From JAODBJ01 sp963782465 (GTDB lineage: Bacteria > Actinomycetota > Acidimicrobiia > IMCC26256 > PALSA-610), in the NCBI GenBank assembly GCA_963782465.1, contig CAWAJR010000005.1:558001-622000 (forward strand): a stretch of 64,000 nucleotides of DNA, in the 5' to 3' direction. The position numbers and the translations under genes are program-made. How positions within the stretch are numbered: position 1 is the stretch's first letter; each line of letters opens with the position of its first letter. This document shows positions 43,143 to 51,643 of this stretch, in pieces. The notes beneath the pieces are model-generated. The model did not search any database and was not told where the DNA came from. It saw only the letters and a program-made list of their open reading frames with translations.

Positions 43143-44147
43143 GTGCTCGACCTCAACGACAAGACGATCCTGCTCACCGGAGGCACGGGTTCGTTCGGCA
43201 ACGCGTTCGTCGAACTGGTGACGACACGCTGGCCGACCTCCGTGGTGCGCGTCTACTCGCGTGACGAGTTGAAGCAGTCGGAGATGAGGGCCAAGTTCGG
43301 CGACGACCGGGTGCGGTACCTCATCGGCGACGTGCGCGACCGCTCGCGCATGTCGCGCGCGGCCGAAGGCGCCGACATCGTCGTCCACGCGGCGGCGATG
43401 AAGCAGGTGCCGGCCTGCGAGTACAACCCGTTCGAGGCGGTTCGCACCAACGTGCTCGGCGCCCAGCACGTGGTCGACGCGGCGATCGACGCCCGGGTGG
43501 AACGGGTCGTCGCCCTGTCGACCGACAAGGCCGTCAACCCCGTGAACCTCTACGGCGCGACGAAGCTGTGCGCGGAGAAGATCTTCGTGCAGGGCAACGC
43601 GTACGCGGCGCAGCGGTCGACGAAGATCGCGTGCGTTCGCTACGGCAACGTGATCGGCTCCCGCGGTTCCGTCGTGCCGGTGTTCCGCCAGCAGCTCGAG
43701 CGCGACGGGCGGATCACGATCACCGACGAGCGCATGACGCGGTTCTGGATCACGCTCCCGCAGGCCGTCGATCTCGTCCTCTTCGCCCTGGCCGAGATGG
43801 AGGGCGGCGAAGTGTTCGTGCCGAAGATCCCGTCGATGCGGGTCGTCGACCTCGCCGAAGCGATGGCGCCCGGTGTTCCCCAGGAGATCATCGGCATCCG
43901 TCCCGGCGAAAAGCTGCACGAGTTGCTGCTCACCGGCGACGAGGCGCGGCACAGTATCGACCGCGGCGATGTGTACGTCGTGTTCCCCGAGCACCCCTGG
44001 TGGGACGAACAGCTGGCCACGCGCTTCGGCACCCCGCTCGACGGCGACTTCGTCTACGCGAGCGACACCAACGACGAATGGTTGTCGGTGGCCCAACTCC
44101 GTGACCTGCTCGGCTACGCGCCGCTGGTCGCGCCCGCCGTTGCCTGA
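43143..44147 (+). CDS. pseB: UDP-GlcNAc 4,6-dehydratase (inverting), PseB
   Basis: A 334-residue NAD(P)-dependent dehydratase, first step of pseudaminic acid synthesis. Motifs: TGGTGSFG at residues 12-19, RDELKQSEMRAKF, AAAMKQVPACEYNPFEAV, and STDKAVNPVNLYGATK with the Asp-Lys pair and YxxxK expected for PseB/FlaA1. It inverts C5 while forming the 4-keto-6-deoxy sugar. GTG 43143 lies ten bases after the FlmG-like stop. Followed at once by pseC. Confidence 0.95.
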   Translation: MLDLNDKTILLTGGTGSFGNAFVELVTTRWPTSVVRVYSRDELKQSEMRAKFGDDRVRYLIGDVRDRSRMSRAAEGADIVVHAAAMKQVPACEYNPFEAVRTNVLGAQHVVDAAIDARVERVVALSTDKAVNPVNLYGATKLCAEKIFVQGNAYAAQRSTKIACVRYGNVIGSRGSVVPVFRQQLERDGRITITDERMTRFWITLPQAVDLVLFALAEMEGGEVFVPKIPSMRVVDLAEAMAPGVPQEIIGIRPGEKLHELLLTGDEARHSIDRGDVYVVFPEHPWWDEQLATRFGTPLDGDFVYASDTNDEWLSVAQLRDLLGYAPLVAPAVA

Positions 44148-44154
44148 TGCGCTG

Positions 44155-45276
44155 ATGGTCTCGACGAACGCCCATTCGGTGATCCCGTACGGGCGCCAGA
44201 CCATTGGCGACGACGACATCGCGACGGTCGTCGACGTTCTCCGCGGTTCGTGGCTGACGACCGGCCCGACCGTCGCCCGCTTCGAGGACGCGTTGTGCTG
44301 CGTGACCGAAGCGAAGCACGCGATCGCGTTCTCGAACGGCACCGCCGCGCTGCACGCGGCGCTCTACGCCGCTGGGATCGGGCCCGGTGACCACGTCGTC
44401 ACGTCGCCGCTCTCGTTCGCGGCCTCCGCGAACTGCGCCCGCTACGTCGGTGCGACGCCGGCGTTCGTCGACATCGACCGGCAAACGTTGAACCTCGACC
44501 CCGAGTTGGTCGGCGTGTGCGACGCGCTCGTCGCCGTCCACTACGCCGGGCTCCCGGTCGACCTGCGCGCCTTGCCCCGCCACCCCCGCGTGATCGTCGA
44601 GGATGCCGCTCACGCGCTCGGCGCGCGCACGCCCGACGGGCCGGTCGGCAACTGTGCTCGTTCCGACCTGTGCACGTTCTCGTTCCACCCGGTGAAGGCG
44701 ATCACCACCGGCGAGGGCGGGGCCGTCACCACGAACTCCGACGAGTACGCGGAACGACTGCGGCGCTTCCGTTCGCACGGCATGGTCGCGAAACCCGACG
44801 CACCCGGCGAGGGCGGCTGGTACTACGAGATCGAAGAGCTCGGGTACAACTACCGGATCACCGACCTGCAATGCGCGCTCGGTGTCTCACAGCTCGCGAA
44901 GTTGTCGCGGTTCATCACCCGCCGCCACGAACTCGCGGAGCGGTACCACGAACTCCTGGCCGAGCTGCCGGTCGAGCTCCCGGCTCGAGCGCCGAGTGGG
45001 TCCCGCCACGGTCACCACCTGTTCCCGATCCGCGTCGCGCAACGGCGCCGGGTCTACGACGAGATGCGCGCGGCCGGTATCGGCGTGCAGGTGCACTACG
45101 TGCCGATCTACCGCCACCCGCTCTACCGCGATCTCGGCGCGTCGGCGTCGGAGTTCCCGGAGACCGAACGGGCCTACGCCGGTCTGCTGTCGCTGCCGCT
45201 CTACCCGTCGCTCACCGATGGCGACCAGGACCGCGTCGTATCGGCCCTCCGCCGCGCCCTTCACGAACCGGCGTGA
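44155..45276 (+). CDS. pseC: UDP-4-keto-sugar aminotransferase PseC
   Basis: A 373-residue DegT/DnrJ/EryC1 PLP aminotransferase. It shows IPYGRQTIGDDDIATVVDVL, SNGTAALHAALYAAGI, VIVEDAAHALGA (cofactor Asp) and the PLP Lys in FHPVKAITTGEGG; GYNYRITDLQCALG is the family signature. It makes UDP-4-amino-4,6-dideoxy-beta-L-AltNAc using glutamate. ATG 44155; a TTG at 44140 is also in frame. Last gene of the plus-strand arm of the Pse cluster. Confidence 0.94.
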   Translation: MVSTNAHSVIPYGRQTIGDDDIATVVDVLRGSWLTTGPTVARFEDALCCVTEAKHAIAFSNGTAALHAALYAAGIGPGDHVVTSPLSFAASANCARYVGATPAFVDIDRQTLNLDPELVGVCDALVAVHYAGLPVDLRALPRHPRVIVEDAAHALGARTPDGPVGNCARSDLCTFSFHPVKAITTGEGGAVTTNSDEYAERLRRFRSHGMVAKPDAPGEGGWYYEIEELGYNYRITDLQCALGVSQLAKLSRFITRRHELAERYHELLAELPVELPARAPSGSRHGHHLFPIRVAQRRRVYDEMRAAGIGVQVHYVPIYRHPLYRDLGASASEFPETERAYAGLLSLPLYPSLTDGDQDRVVSALRRALHEPA

Positions 45277-45290
45277 GTTTTATCCCCTGA

Positions 45291-45307
45291 CGGGATAGAT
45301 ACCGGCG
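45291..45307. terminator. Short hairpin after pseC
   Basis: TATCCC, loop CTGAC and GGGATA form a 6-bp stem 15 bp after the pseC stop, preceded by GTTTTA. A weak terminator candidate. The rest of 45277-45442 shows no gene; the open frame there is only an upstream extension of the protease. Confidence 0.4.
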
Positions 45308-45442
45308 CACGTTCGCTTGGGGGGATCAGGGCTGGTTCCCTGCCGCGGCGAGTATTCCATCCGGGCCAGTGGCGCGGCAGGGTGCGATCGGGGGGAAACG
45401 GGCCTACGATTCCCGCCACTCTTTCGGCACGGGGGGACGCCG

Positions 45443-46279
45443 GTGCGGCGAGGGCTCGTCACATCCATGGTCATCTTGGCGCTTGCGTGCTCGCTGCTGG
45501 GCCCGGGCGCTTCCGTCGACGCCGCGGCCGCGGCGACCGCGACTCCTCGCGTCATCGGTGGTGAGGTCGTCGCCGCGTCGAAGGTGCCGTGGGTCGTTGC
45601 GCTGCTCCACACATCAGTTGCCAACGCCTACAACGCGCAGGAGTGTGGCGGATCATTGATCAGCCCGGAGTGGGTCCTCACCGCGGCGCACTGCGTGACG
45701 AAGGAAACTGCCGGCTCGATGGATGTCACGTTCGGCATCACCAACCTCAACCGGGTCAGGGCGCGCGATCGCCACGCGCTCGCGCAGATCATCGTCAATC
45801 CCCACTACAACTCGAAGAAGAACATCTTCGACGTCGCCTTGCTGCGGTTGGCGTCTCCCGTCGCGAACGCCGCGACGATCGGATTGAACACCAACGCCTC
45901 GACGCCCCACATCGGCGCGGCGCTCGCCGCGTACGGCTGGGGCAGCACGGGCTTCCCCACGTTGTCGTACCCGGCGAAGTTGCACGGCGTGACGGTCAGC
46001 GATCTTGCCGGCCCGTCCGGGGCCTGCGGTAACTACCCGCACGGCAAGTACATCTCGAAGCACATGCTGTGCGCGGGCGTTCCGGGCGGCGGGAAGGACA
46101 CCTGCTTCGGGGATAGCGGCGGACCACTGGTCGAGGACACGGCGGCCGGACCTCGCGTCGCCGGTGTCACCAGTTGGGGCCGCGGCTGTGCGAGGAACCA
46201 TTTCCCCGGTGCGTACGCTCGAGTGTCGACCTACGCCGCGTGGATCACGACGACGATGAAGTCGGCGCTCAAGACATGA
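45443..46279 (+). CDS. Secreted trypsin-like serine protease (S1 family)
   Basis: A 278-residue protein: signal peptide (LVTSMVILALACSLLGPGAS), short pro-region, then RVIGGEVVAASKVPWVVALL as in activated S1 proteases. Catalytic triad: His in VLTAAHC, Asp in NIFDVALLR, Ser in GDSGGPL. Cysteines flank the His loop and the Ser loop (CFGDSGGPL, GRGC) for disulfides. GTG 45443 follows GGGGGG. It sits between the two arms of the Pse/flagellar cluster with no obvious link to either. Specificity is not decided. Confidence 0.88.
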   Translation: MRRGLVTSMVILALACSLLGPGASVDAAAAATATPRVIGGEVVAASKVPWVVALLHTSVANAYNAQECGGSLISPEWVLTAAHCVTKETAGSMDVTFGITNLNRVRARDRHALAQIIVNPHYNSKKNIFDVALLRLASPVANAATIGLNTNASTPHIGAALAAYGWGSTGFPTLSYPAKLHGVTVSDLAGPSGACGNYPHGKYISKHMLCAGVPGGGKDTCFGDSGGPLVEDTAAGPRVAGVTSWGRGCARNHFPGAYARVSTYAAWITTTMKSALKT

Positions 46280-46967
46280 CGTCTTCGGTCCAGCGGGCGC
46301 CGTCCCAGTAGCGACGTGACGCCTTGCCGACCGGGTCGGGGTACCAGCCCGCCGGGGCCTGGCCGGGGCCGGCCACGGTTGCGGTCGAGTACCCGATGCG
46401 CGCGGCGCGGCGCTTGCGACGGTCGCGCCGCACGAAGCCGACCAGCATCATCATCACCCCGACGAACGCGACGAACGTCGCGGCACCGGCGAGTTCCATC
46501 CAACCGCGGCGCACGCTGAAGAGCGTGCCGAGCGGTCGCGACACGATGACGCGGCAGCCGCAGTCGGTGTCGAAACGGAGCCGGTACCGGCCCGCCTCGA
46601 CGACGTGGAAATCGACCGCGCTCGTGTACCCGGTCTTCCCGCGGGTGATCGTCTCGTTCGGAGCGACCTGCCGGACGACGAGGTGCGCACCCGACGTGTC
46701 GGTCACTTCGACCTGGGTGGGGTCGATGCTCACCGGTCGCTCGTCGGTGACGTTGAACGGCCCGGTCGAGGAACCCGATGCCGTCTGCTCGAAGACGACC
46801 CAGGTTCCCGCGCCCAGTTGACGCTCGACCGTGCCGGGCGTCGCGATGGTCGGGCTCAACACCCCGCGCAACGTCGGCAACGCGGCGTAAACGCCGGCCG
46901 AGATCGCGACGACGGCACCGAGGACGAAGACGACGAGGCCCGTTCGGAGGCGAGGCCCCGGTGTCAA
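46269..46967 (-). CDS. Membrane protein with C-terminal DUF2510 domain
   Basis: A 232-residue protein with an N-terminal TM (TGLVVFVLGAVVAISAGVYA), an extracytoplasmic beta-rich domain of about 110 residues, a second TM (AGAATFVAFVGVMMMLVGFV) and a cytoplasmic DUF2510 motif (APAGWYPDPVGKASRRYWDG). DUF2510 is a short tryptophan-rich actinobacterial domain of unknown role. TTG start at 46967 overlaps the methylase stop (TTGA). It ends 11 bp inside the convergent protease gene. Last gene of the Pse minus-strand operon. Confidence 0.8.
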   Translation of the reverse strand: MTPGPRLRTGLVVFVLGAVVAISAGVYAALPTLRGVLSPTIATPGTVERQLGAGTWVVFEQTASGSSTGPFNVTDERPVSIDPTQVEVTDTSGAHLVVRQVAPNETITRGKTGYTSAVDFHVVEAGRYRLRFDTDCGCRVIVSRPLGTLFSVRRGWMELAGAATFVAFVGVMMMLVGFVRRDRRKRRAARIGYSTATVAGPGQAPAGWYPDPVGKASRRYWDGARWTEDVMS

Positions 46968-47593
46968 GGCGCCGAGAGGTTCTTACGTTCGAAGAGCCAC
47001 CAGGTGACGTCGTCGAAGCCGTCGTCCTGGGTCAGCAGCCCATGGGAGGAGCATTCGAGTTCGTGCTCGAAGCGTGACGCGAACAGCCCGCCGTAGTCAC
47101 GCCGGAACAGCGCGTTGCGGTAGCCGCGGTAGCCGACTTCCTTGGTTTCGTGGTCGAAGTACTCGCCGCACAGCACGAAGCGACGCGAGACGCGGACCAT
47201 CTCGTCCATCACGTCGGGCAGCGACTCGTCGGGCTGGTGGATCAGCACGCCCATCGTGAACACGAGGTCGAACGAGGCGTCCTCGAACGGCAGTTCGCGG
47301 GCCGAGCCCCAGATCGCGTTGACGCCGGGTACCCGGCCTCGCAGCTGGGCGAGCGCCTTCTTGTTCACGTCGATACCGGCGACGTTCCGCACGTCGACCT
47401 TCTCGGCGACCCATTGCAGGTTGCCGCCGACGTTGCAGCCGACCTCGAGCACCGAGCGAGGCTTCACCGAGGCGAGCAGCGAACGCCAGAAACCGCGGCG
47501 TTCGTCGTACGCGCCGATGTTGCGTTCGACGTACTCGTCGCCGAACCGCCCGGACCAGAGCGCTTCGAGGCGTTCGGATTCGGAGATCGTCAT
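46964..47593 (-). CDS. Pseudaminic acid biosynthesis-associated SAM methylase
   Basis: A 209-residue class I methyltransferase. Motif I is VLEVGCNVGGNLQ, motif II follows VAGIDVNKKAL, and the N-terminus (EALWSGRFGDEYVERN) matches the 'pseudaminic acid biosynthesis-associated methylase' family found in Pse clusters. It may O- or N-methylate the nonulosonate or its acetamidino group. Lies 18 bp after the HisF-like gene on the same strand. Confidence 0.85.
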   Translation of the reverse strand: MTISESERLEALWSGRFGDEYVERNIGAYDERRGFWRSLLASVKPRSVLEVGCNVGGNLQWVAEKVDVRNVAGIDVNKKALAQLRGRVPGVNAIWGSARELPFEDASFDLVFTMGVLIHQPDESLPDVMDEMVRVSRRFVLCGEYFDHETKEVGYRGYRNALFRRDYGGLFASRFEHELECSSHGLLTQDDGFDDVTWWLFERKNLSAP

Positions 47594-47611
47594 GGCAAAC
47601 CTTTCCGGCTC

Positions 47612-48369
47612 TCAGACGCGTACGGGGAACCCGCGGTCGCGCAAGTACTGCTTTGCTTCCATCGGCGTTTGTTCGGTGAAGTGGAACATCGCGGCGGCTG
47701 CAACCGCCGATGCGTGGCCGTCGCGGAGCACATCGGCCATGTGGGAGAACGTGCCCGCGCCACCGGAGGCGATCACGGGGAGCGACACCGCGTCGGCGAT
47801 GCGCCCGACGGTCTCGACGTCGTAGCCGCCCATCACGCCGTCGCGATCGATCGACTGCACGAGCAGTTCGCCGGCACCCGCCGCTTCCATCTGTTGCGCG
47901 ACCGTCACCGGGTCGCGGCCCGTCGGTTGGGTCCCCGATCGCACGCACACTTCGGCGCCACCGCCGGTCTCCCGGCGGGTGTCGATGGAAACCACGACGC
48001 ACTGCGCGCCGAACCGGTCGGACGCCTCCCGCACGATCGACGGGTCTTCGATCGCCGCGGTCCCCATCACGACCTTGTCGGCGCCGACCGACAGCAGGTT
48101 GCGGACGTCGTCGACGCTCGCCACACCGCCGCCGACGGCGAAGGGCATGAAGCAGTCGTCGGCCAGATCGTCGATCAGGTCGAGGTCGGGCCCCGGCCTT
48201 CGATGGTCGCGGTGACGTCGAGGAAGACGAGTTCGTCGACGTTGCGCAGGTTGTAGACCTTGATCGCCTGCATCGGGCTGCCGACCGCGCGGCGCGAGTC
48301 GAACTGCACGCCTTTCACGAGGCCGAAGCCTTTGTGGAGCAACGTCGGGATCACGCGAACCTTCAGCAC
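47612..48369 (-). CDS. hisF: HisF-like cyclase subunit for acetamidino sugar modification, reading frame interrupted
   Basis: From GTG 48369 the frame reads LKVRVIPTLLHKGFGLVKGV and on to LDVTATIEG. Near 48188-48197 (GGGCCCCGG) it slips to DLDLIDDLADDCFMPFAVGG, GGVASVDDVRNLLSVGADKV, and completes the barrel. Paired with HisH and the PseA-type amidotransferase, it matches the HisF/WbpI-context paralogues that make acetamidino groups on surface sugars rather than histidine. The N-terminal LLHKGFGLVKGVQF differs from true HisF. A one-base indel is the likely cause of the frame break. Confidence 0.83.
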
Positions 48370-48373
48370 GGGC

Positions 48374-48991
48374 TCAGCACTCCACGAAGTTGCGCAGGAG
48401 CCGGAGACCGTGGGCCTGGCTCTTCTCCGGGTGGAACTGCACCGCGAACACGTTGCGGCGAGCGACCGCCGACGTGAACCCGCCGCAGTACGGCGTGGTC
48501 GCGAGCGTGTCGCCGGCGTCGCGGCACTGCAGGTGGAAGGAGTGCACGAAGTAGAAGTCGGCGCGGGGTGGGATGCCGGCGAACAGCGGCGAGTCGGGGA
48601 GGGCGTCGACTTCGTTCCAGCCGACGTGCGGGATGCGCGTATCGCCGGCGGCGGGGCGCAGGCGCACGACATCGGCATCGAACCAGCCGAGGCCCTCGGT
48701 CGTCGCGACCTCCTCACCGGAAGACGCCAAGAGCTGCATGCCGAGGCACACGCCGAGGAACGGCACACCTTCGTCGATCACGAGCTTCGTCAGCGCGTCG
48801 TCGAACCCGCGTCGGCGGAGGTTGCGCATCGCGTCAGGGAACGCGCCGACACCGGGCAGCACGATGGCATCGGCCCGTTCGAGTTCGGCCGGCTCGTCGG
48901 TCACGAACGGCTGCGCACCGACCTCTTCGAAGGCGCGCCGCACCGAATCGAGGTTGCACATCCCGTAATCGACCACCGCGACGCGGCTCAT
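48374..48991 (-). CDS. hisH: HisH-like glutaminase subunit
   Basis: A 205-residue class I glutamine amidotransferase. Catalytic Cys is in GVCLGMQLL, His and Glu in QFHPEKS, and the oxyanion region in LPGVGAF. It hydrolyses glutamine and channels ammonia through the adjacent HisF-like barrel to the PseA-type enzyme. ATG 48991 fits the family start; an in-frame open frame extends upstream through a repeat unit (49012-49121) and would add about 43 Arg/Ser-rich residues. Confidence 0.92.
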   Translation of the reverse strand: MSRVAVVDYGMCNLDSVRRAFEEVGAQPFVTDEPAELERADAIVLPGVGAFPDAMRNLRRRGFDDALTKLVIDEGVPFLGVCLGMQLLASSGEEVATTEGLGWFDADVVRLRPAAGDTRIPHVGWNEVDALPDSPLFAGIPPRADFYFVHSFHLQCRDAGDTLATTPYCGGFTSAVARRNVFAVQFHPEKSQAHGLRLLRNFVEC

Positions 48992-49011
48992 GATTCCCCG
49001 AGCCAACCGCG

Positions 49012-49232
49012 CGGTGAGCGAGCGCAGCGAGCGAACTCGCCCAGGCGCAGATCCTCTGCTGCGGACCACGCGACGTTCGCCGGCGCGGGCGCGAGAGAGC
49101 AGCAGAGGTCGCAGCCGCATAGGTAAGTGAGCGAGCGCAGCGAGCGAACTCGCCCAGGCGCAGATCCTCTGCTGCGGACCACGCGACGTTCGCCGGCGCG
49201 GGGCGCGAGAGCAGCAGAGGTCGCAGCCGCAT
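49012..49232. repeat. Two tandem copies of a ~114-bp repeat with internal inverted repeat
   Basis: Two nearly identical units start at 49014 and 49128 (114 bp apart). Each opens with the same core found at 25276-25603 (GTGAGCGAGCGCAGCGAGCG then AACTCGCC). Each also has an inverted repeat CCTCTGCTGC...GCAGCAGAGG (49053-49062 with 49100-49109; 49166-49175 with 49211-49220). They separate pseA from hisH. The pseA stop overlaps an ATG at the edge of unit 2. Copies differ by a small shift in a GGCGCGAGAGAG run. Confidence 0.9.
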
Positions 49233-50464
49233 CAAGCATTGTCGCTGTTGATCTTGGTGAGGTTGCCGTCGCGGTCTTTGACCAGGTCGCCGTGACGGTC
49301 GCACACGAAGAGCCGCTTGTTGGTGAAGCGATCGCACACCGCGACGAACTCGTCGAGGGTCAAACCGATCGCGTCGAGGACGTTGCCGATCGGTTCGCCG
49401 AGATAGGTCCACGGGAACTTGCCGTCGTGACGGCGAACGAGCGTGAGCGCGTCGGCCCGGTCGAGCCGGCCGCGACGAATGTGGTTGCACGCGATGTCGG
49501 TGGCGCGCCCGAACCCGTACTTCAGGAACTTGAAGTAGTCGTGGATGCCCGTCTGGTAGTTGTCGAGGTTCTCGTAGTCGACCAGCGAACCTTCGACGGT
49601 GTGCGGGAACGACTCGAACCCGTGAGCCTGCGCGAACAGGGCGTTCTGGTAGCCGTCCCACGGCATGTAGTAGCCGAGGAACACGCCGGTCACGCCCACT
49701 CGTGCGAGTTCCTCGTCGGTCGGGTACGTGTAGGCGATGAGGTGCTTCGGTTCGATCGCTTCCTGCCCGGGGAGGTCGGTCACCCGCAGGCCGAGCAGCC
49801 CACCGAATTCTTCGAGCCACCGGCGGGTGAGCACGTTGCCGGTTGCGGCCGCGGCCGGACCGCCGTACTCGTTCTGCGAGTTCTCACCCCACACGATCAG
49901 TTGCACACCGAACTGCACCGCGACGCGCACGGGGATGGTGAAGATCGCGACGTGTTCGGGCCACGAGATGTCGCCCACTTGCGTGAGCGCGAGACGGTTG
50001 ATGCGCCGGCGCACGACGGGGTTCAGCGTGTACTCGACGAAGTCGACACCGAGCCCTTTGAGGTTCTCGATGTTGCGCCGGCCGATGTCGGAGAGTTGGT
50101 CGGTCGTCGCGGTGACGCACAACGGGTTCATCCCGAGTTCGAGCATGCGGATCGTCTGCGTGGTGCTGTCCTTGCCGCCGCTGACCGGCACGATGCAGTC
50201 GTAGTTCGAGCCGTTCGCCGACCGGAACCGCCCGAGGAGTTCGCTGAGCTCCGCGCGGCGCGCGGCCCAGTCGACGTCGACGCGCCGTTCGAAGTGGCGG
50301 CACGCGCTGCACACCCCATCGGCGTCGAAGAGGATGTCGGGCTTCGTTTCGGGGTACAGGCAGCGCCGGCAGTAGACGAGCGGCCGCGGCGACCCGGGCC
50401 GGGCGCGGTTTTTGCGGTCGGCCGGGCCCGAGCCCTGAGCCGGCGGCGTCACGGTCGAGGTCAC
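49232..50464 (-). CDS. pseA: N-acetyl sugar amidotransferase (PseA/WbpG family)
   Basis: A 410-residue N-type ATP pyrophosphatase. The PP-loop is VPVSGGKDSTTQ, and a zinc motif C-x2-C...C-x2-C is at YCRRCLYPETKPD...GVCSACRHF. The family converts an N-acetyl group to acetamidino using ammonia from HisH/HisF, as in Campylobacter Pse5Ac7Am and Pseudomonas O-antigen. GTG 50464 overlaps the pseFH stop (GTGA). The full PseA-HisH-HisF set is present in one operon here. Confidence 0.92.
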   Translation of the reverse strand: MTSTVTPPAQGSGPADRKNRARPGSPRPLVYCRRCLYPETKPDILFDADGVCSACRHFERRVDVDWAARRAELSELLGRFRSANGSNYDCIVPVSGGKDSTTQTIRMLELGMNPLCVTATTDQLSDIGRRNIENLKGLGVDFVEYTLNPVVRRRINRLALTQVGDISWPEHVAIFTIPVRVAVQFGVQLIVWGENSQNEYGGPAAAATGNVLTRRWLEEFGGLLGLRVTDLPGQEAIEPKHLIAYTYPTDEELARVGVTGVFLGYYMPWDGYQNALFAQAHGFESFPHTVEGSLVDYENLDNYQTGIHDYFKFLKYGFGRATDIACNHIRRGRLDRADALTLVRRHDGKFPWTYLGEPIGNVLDAIGLTLDEFVAVCDRFTNKRLFVCDRHGDLVKDRDGNLTKINSDNA

Positions 50465-51624
50465 GCGTTCTCCATCGGCAGGTGGGGGTCGCGGCGCAGG
50501 ACGTGGAAGTCCCCGTCGACCTCTTCGCCCACGAACCCGACGCCGCGAAACGCCCGTAACGACGGCTCGTTCTCCCGGTGGACGCGCGCGACCAGTTCGA
50601 CCACTTGTTGGTCGGCGACCAGCTCCCCGAGCAACCCGGCGAGCAGCGCGCGGCCGTGGCCCCGCCCCCGTGCCCGGGGGTGCACCGCGATGCCGATCTC
50701 GCCGATCCCGCTGCGCACGTCGACCCGGACCGTCCCCAACCGGCGGCCGTCGACTTCGCCGATCCACAGCGGGCCACCGGCGTCGCGGAGCCGCGCCCGG
50801 AACCAGGCTTCGTGTTCGGCCGGGTCGACCCGTCGATGGGTTTCGCTGAAGCGCAACGCGTCGTCGTCGTTGCGGCAGTCGAGCACGAACTCGCAGTCGC
50901 ACCCGTAGGCAGGACGGAGCGTGAGCCCACCGTGCGCCACCATGCTCGGCGGCACCACGGCCAGCACCTCACGCCAACCGAAATGCACGTTCCGGCCGAA
51001 GTGCTCGCACACACCGCGCACGACGTCGAGATCGGCTGCGGTATCGACGGTCCAGCGTTCGTGGCCGAGCGGCAACGCGTTACGAAGGTTCGCGAGGTGG
51101 AATCGTTCGGGGCGCCGGTAGAGGAACGGCATCACGTGCTCGCGCTCGGCAGCGGCCACTGCTTCGGCGGCGGCGATGCGGAGCGCGTCGGCGGTCGCGA
51201 CCTCGACGTCGAGACCTTTCGGGAACGTCCGCGGCAGCGTGTTGGTCGTGTAGTCGGCGCCGGTTTCGACGTGGTGGGCGAGCACCGCTTCGATCAGCCC
51301 GGGGTCGCTCAACGGGCAGTCGGCGGTGATGCGCACGACGTGCTCGGCCGGGAACGCGTCGAGCGCGGCCATGTACCGCGCCAGCACGTCTTGTTCGGAA
51401 CCGCGCACGCAGGGGCGGGCCGCCGCGGCGGCGATGTCGGCCACCGCGTCGTCGCGGGCTTCGGTGCTGGTGGCGACGACGACTTCGTCGACCGGCAACG
51501 TGTCGAGGCGGTCGAGCAGGTAACGCAGCATCGGCCGGCCTGCGAGGTCGGCGAGAACCTTGCCCGGCAGGCGGCTCGACCCGGTGCGGGCCTGCACGAC
51601 GCACACGGTCTTGGCTGCGCTCAT
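50461..51624 (-). CDS. Fusion of SpsF/PseF cytidylyltransferase and PseH-type GNAT acetyltransferase
   Basis: A 387-residue two-domain protein. Residues 1-235 are SpsF-like nucleotidyltransferase (VCVVQARTGSSRLPGKVLAD, HVVRITADCPLSDPGLIEAV), expected to activate Pse as CMP-Pse (PseF). Residues 240-387 are a GNAT domain (IGEIGIAVHPRARGRGHGRA, HRENEPSLRAFRGVGFVGEE) fitting PseH, which N-acetylates C4 with acetyl-CoA. No separate pseF or pseH exists in the window, so the fusion supplies both steps. It lies between pseG and pseA. ATG 51624. Confidence 0.9.
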   Translation of the reverse strand: MSAAKTVCVVQARTGSSRLPGKVLADLAGRPMLRYLLDRLDTLPVDEVVVATSTEARDDAVADIAAAAARPCVRGSEQDVLARYMAALDAFPAEHVVRITADCPLSDPGLIEAVLAHHVETGADYTTNTLPRTFPKGLDVEVATADALRIAAAEAVAAAEREHVMPFLYRRPERFHLANLRNALPLGHERWTVDTAADLDVVRGVCEHFGRNVHFGWREVLAVVPPSMVAHGGLTLRPAYGCDCEFVLDCRNDDDALRFSETHRRVDPAEHEAWFRARLRDAGGPLWIGEVDGRRLGTVRVDVRSGIGEIGIAVHPRARGRGHGRALLAGLLGELVADQQVVELVARVHRENEPSLRAFRGVGFVGEEVDGDFHVLRRDPHLPMENA

Positions 51625-51643
51625 GTCGGCCTCGGCCTCGGCC

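Noticed and set aside
41961..44342. 793-codon minus-strand frame opposite the FlmG-like gene and pseB
   Set aside because: Shadow frame; the sense-strand proteins are conserved.
47612..48991. Histidine biosynthesis hisH-hisF
   Set aside because: No other his genes adjoin; they lie in an operon with pseA and Pse genes, matching the acetamidino-sugar paralogues.
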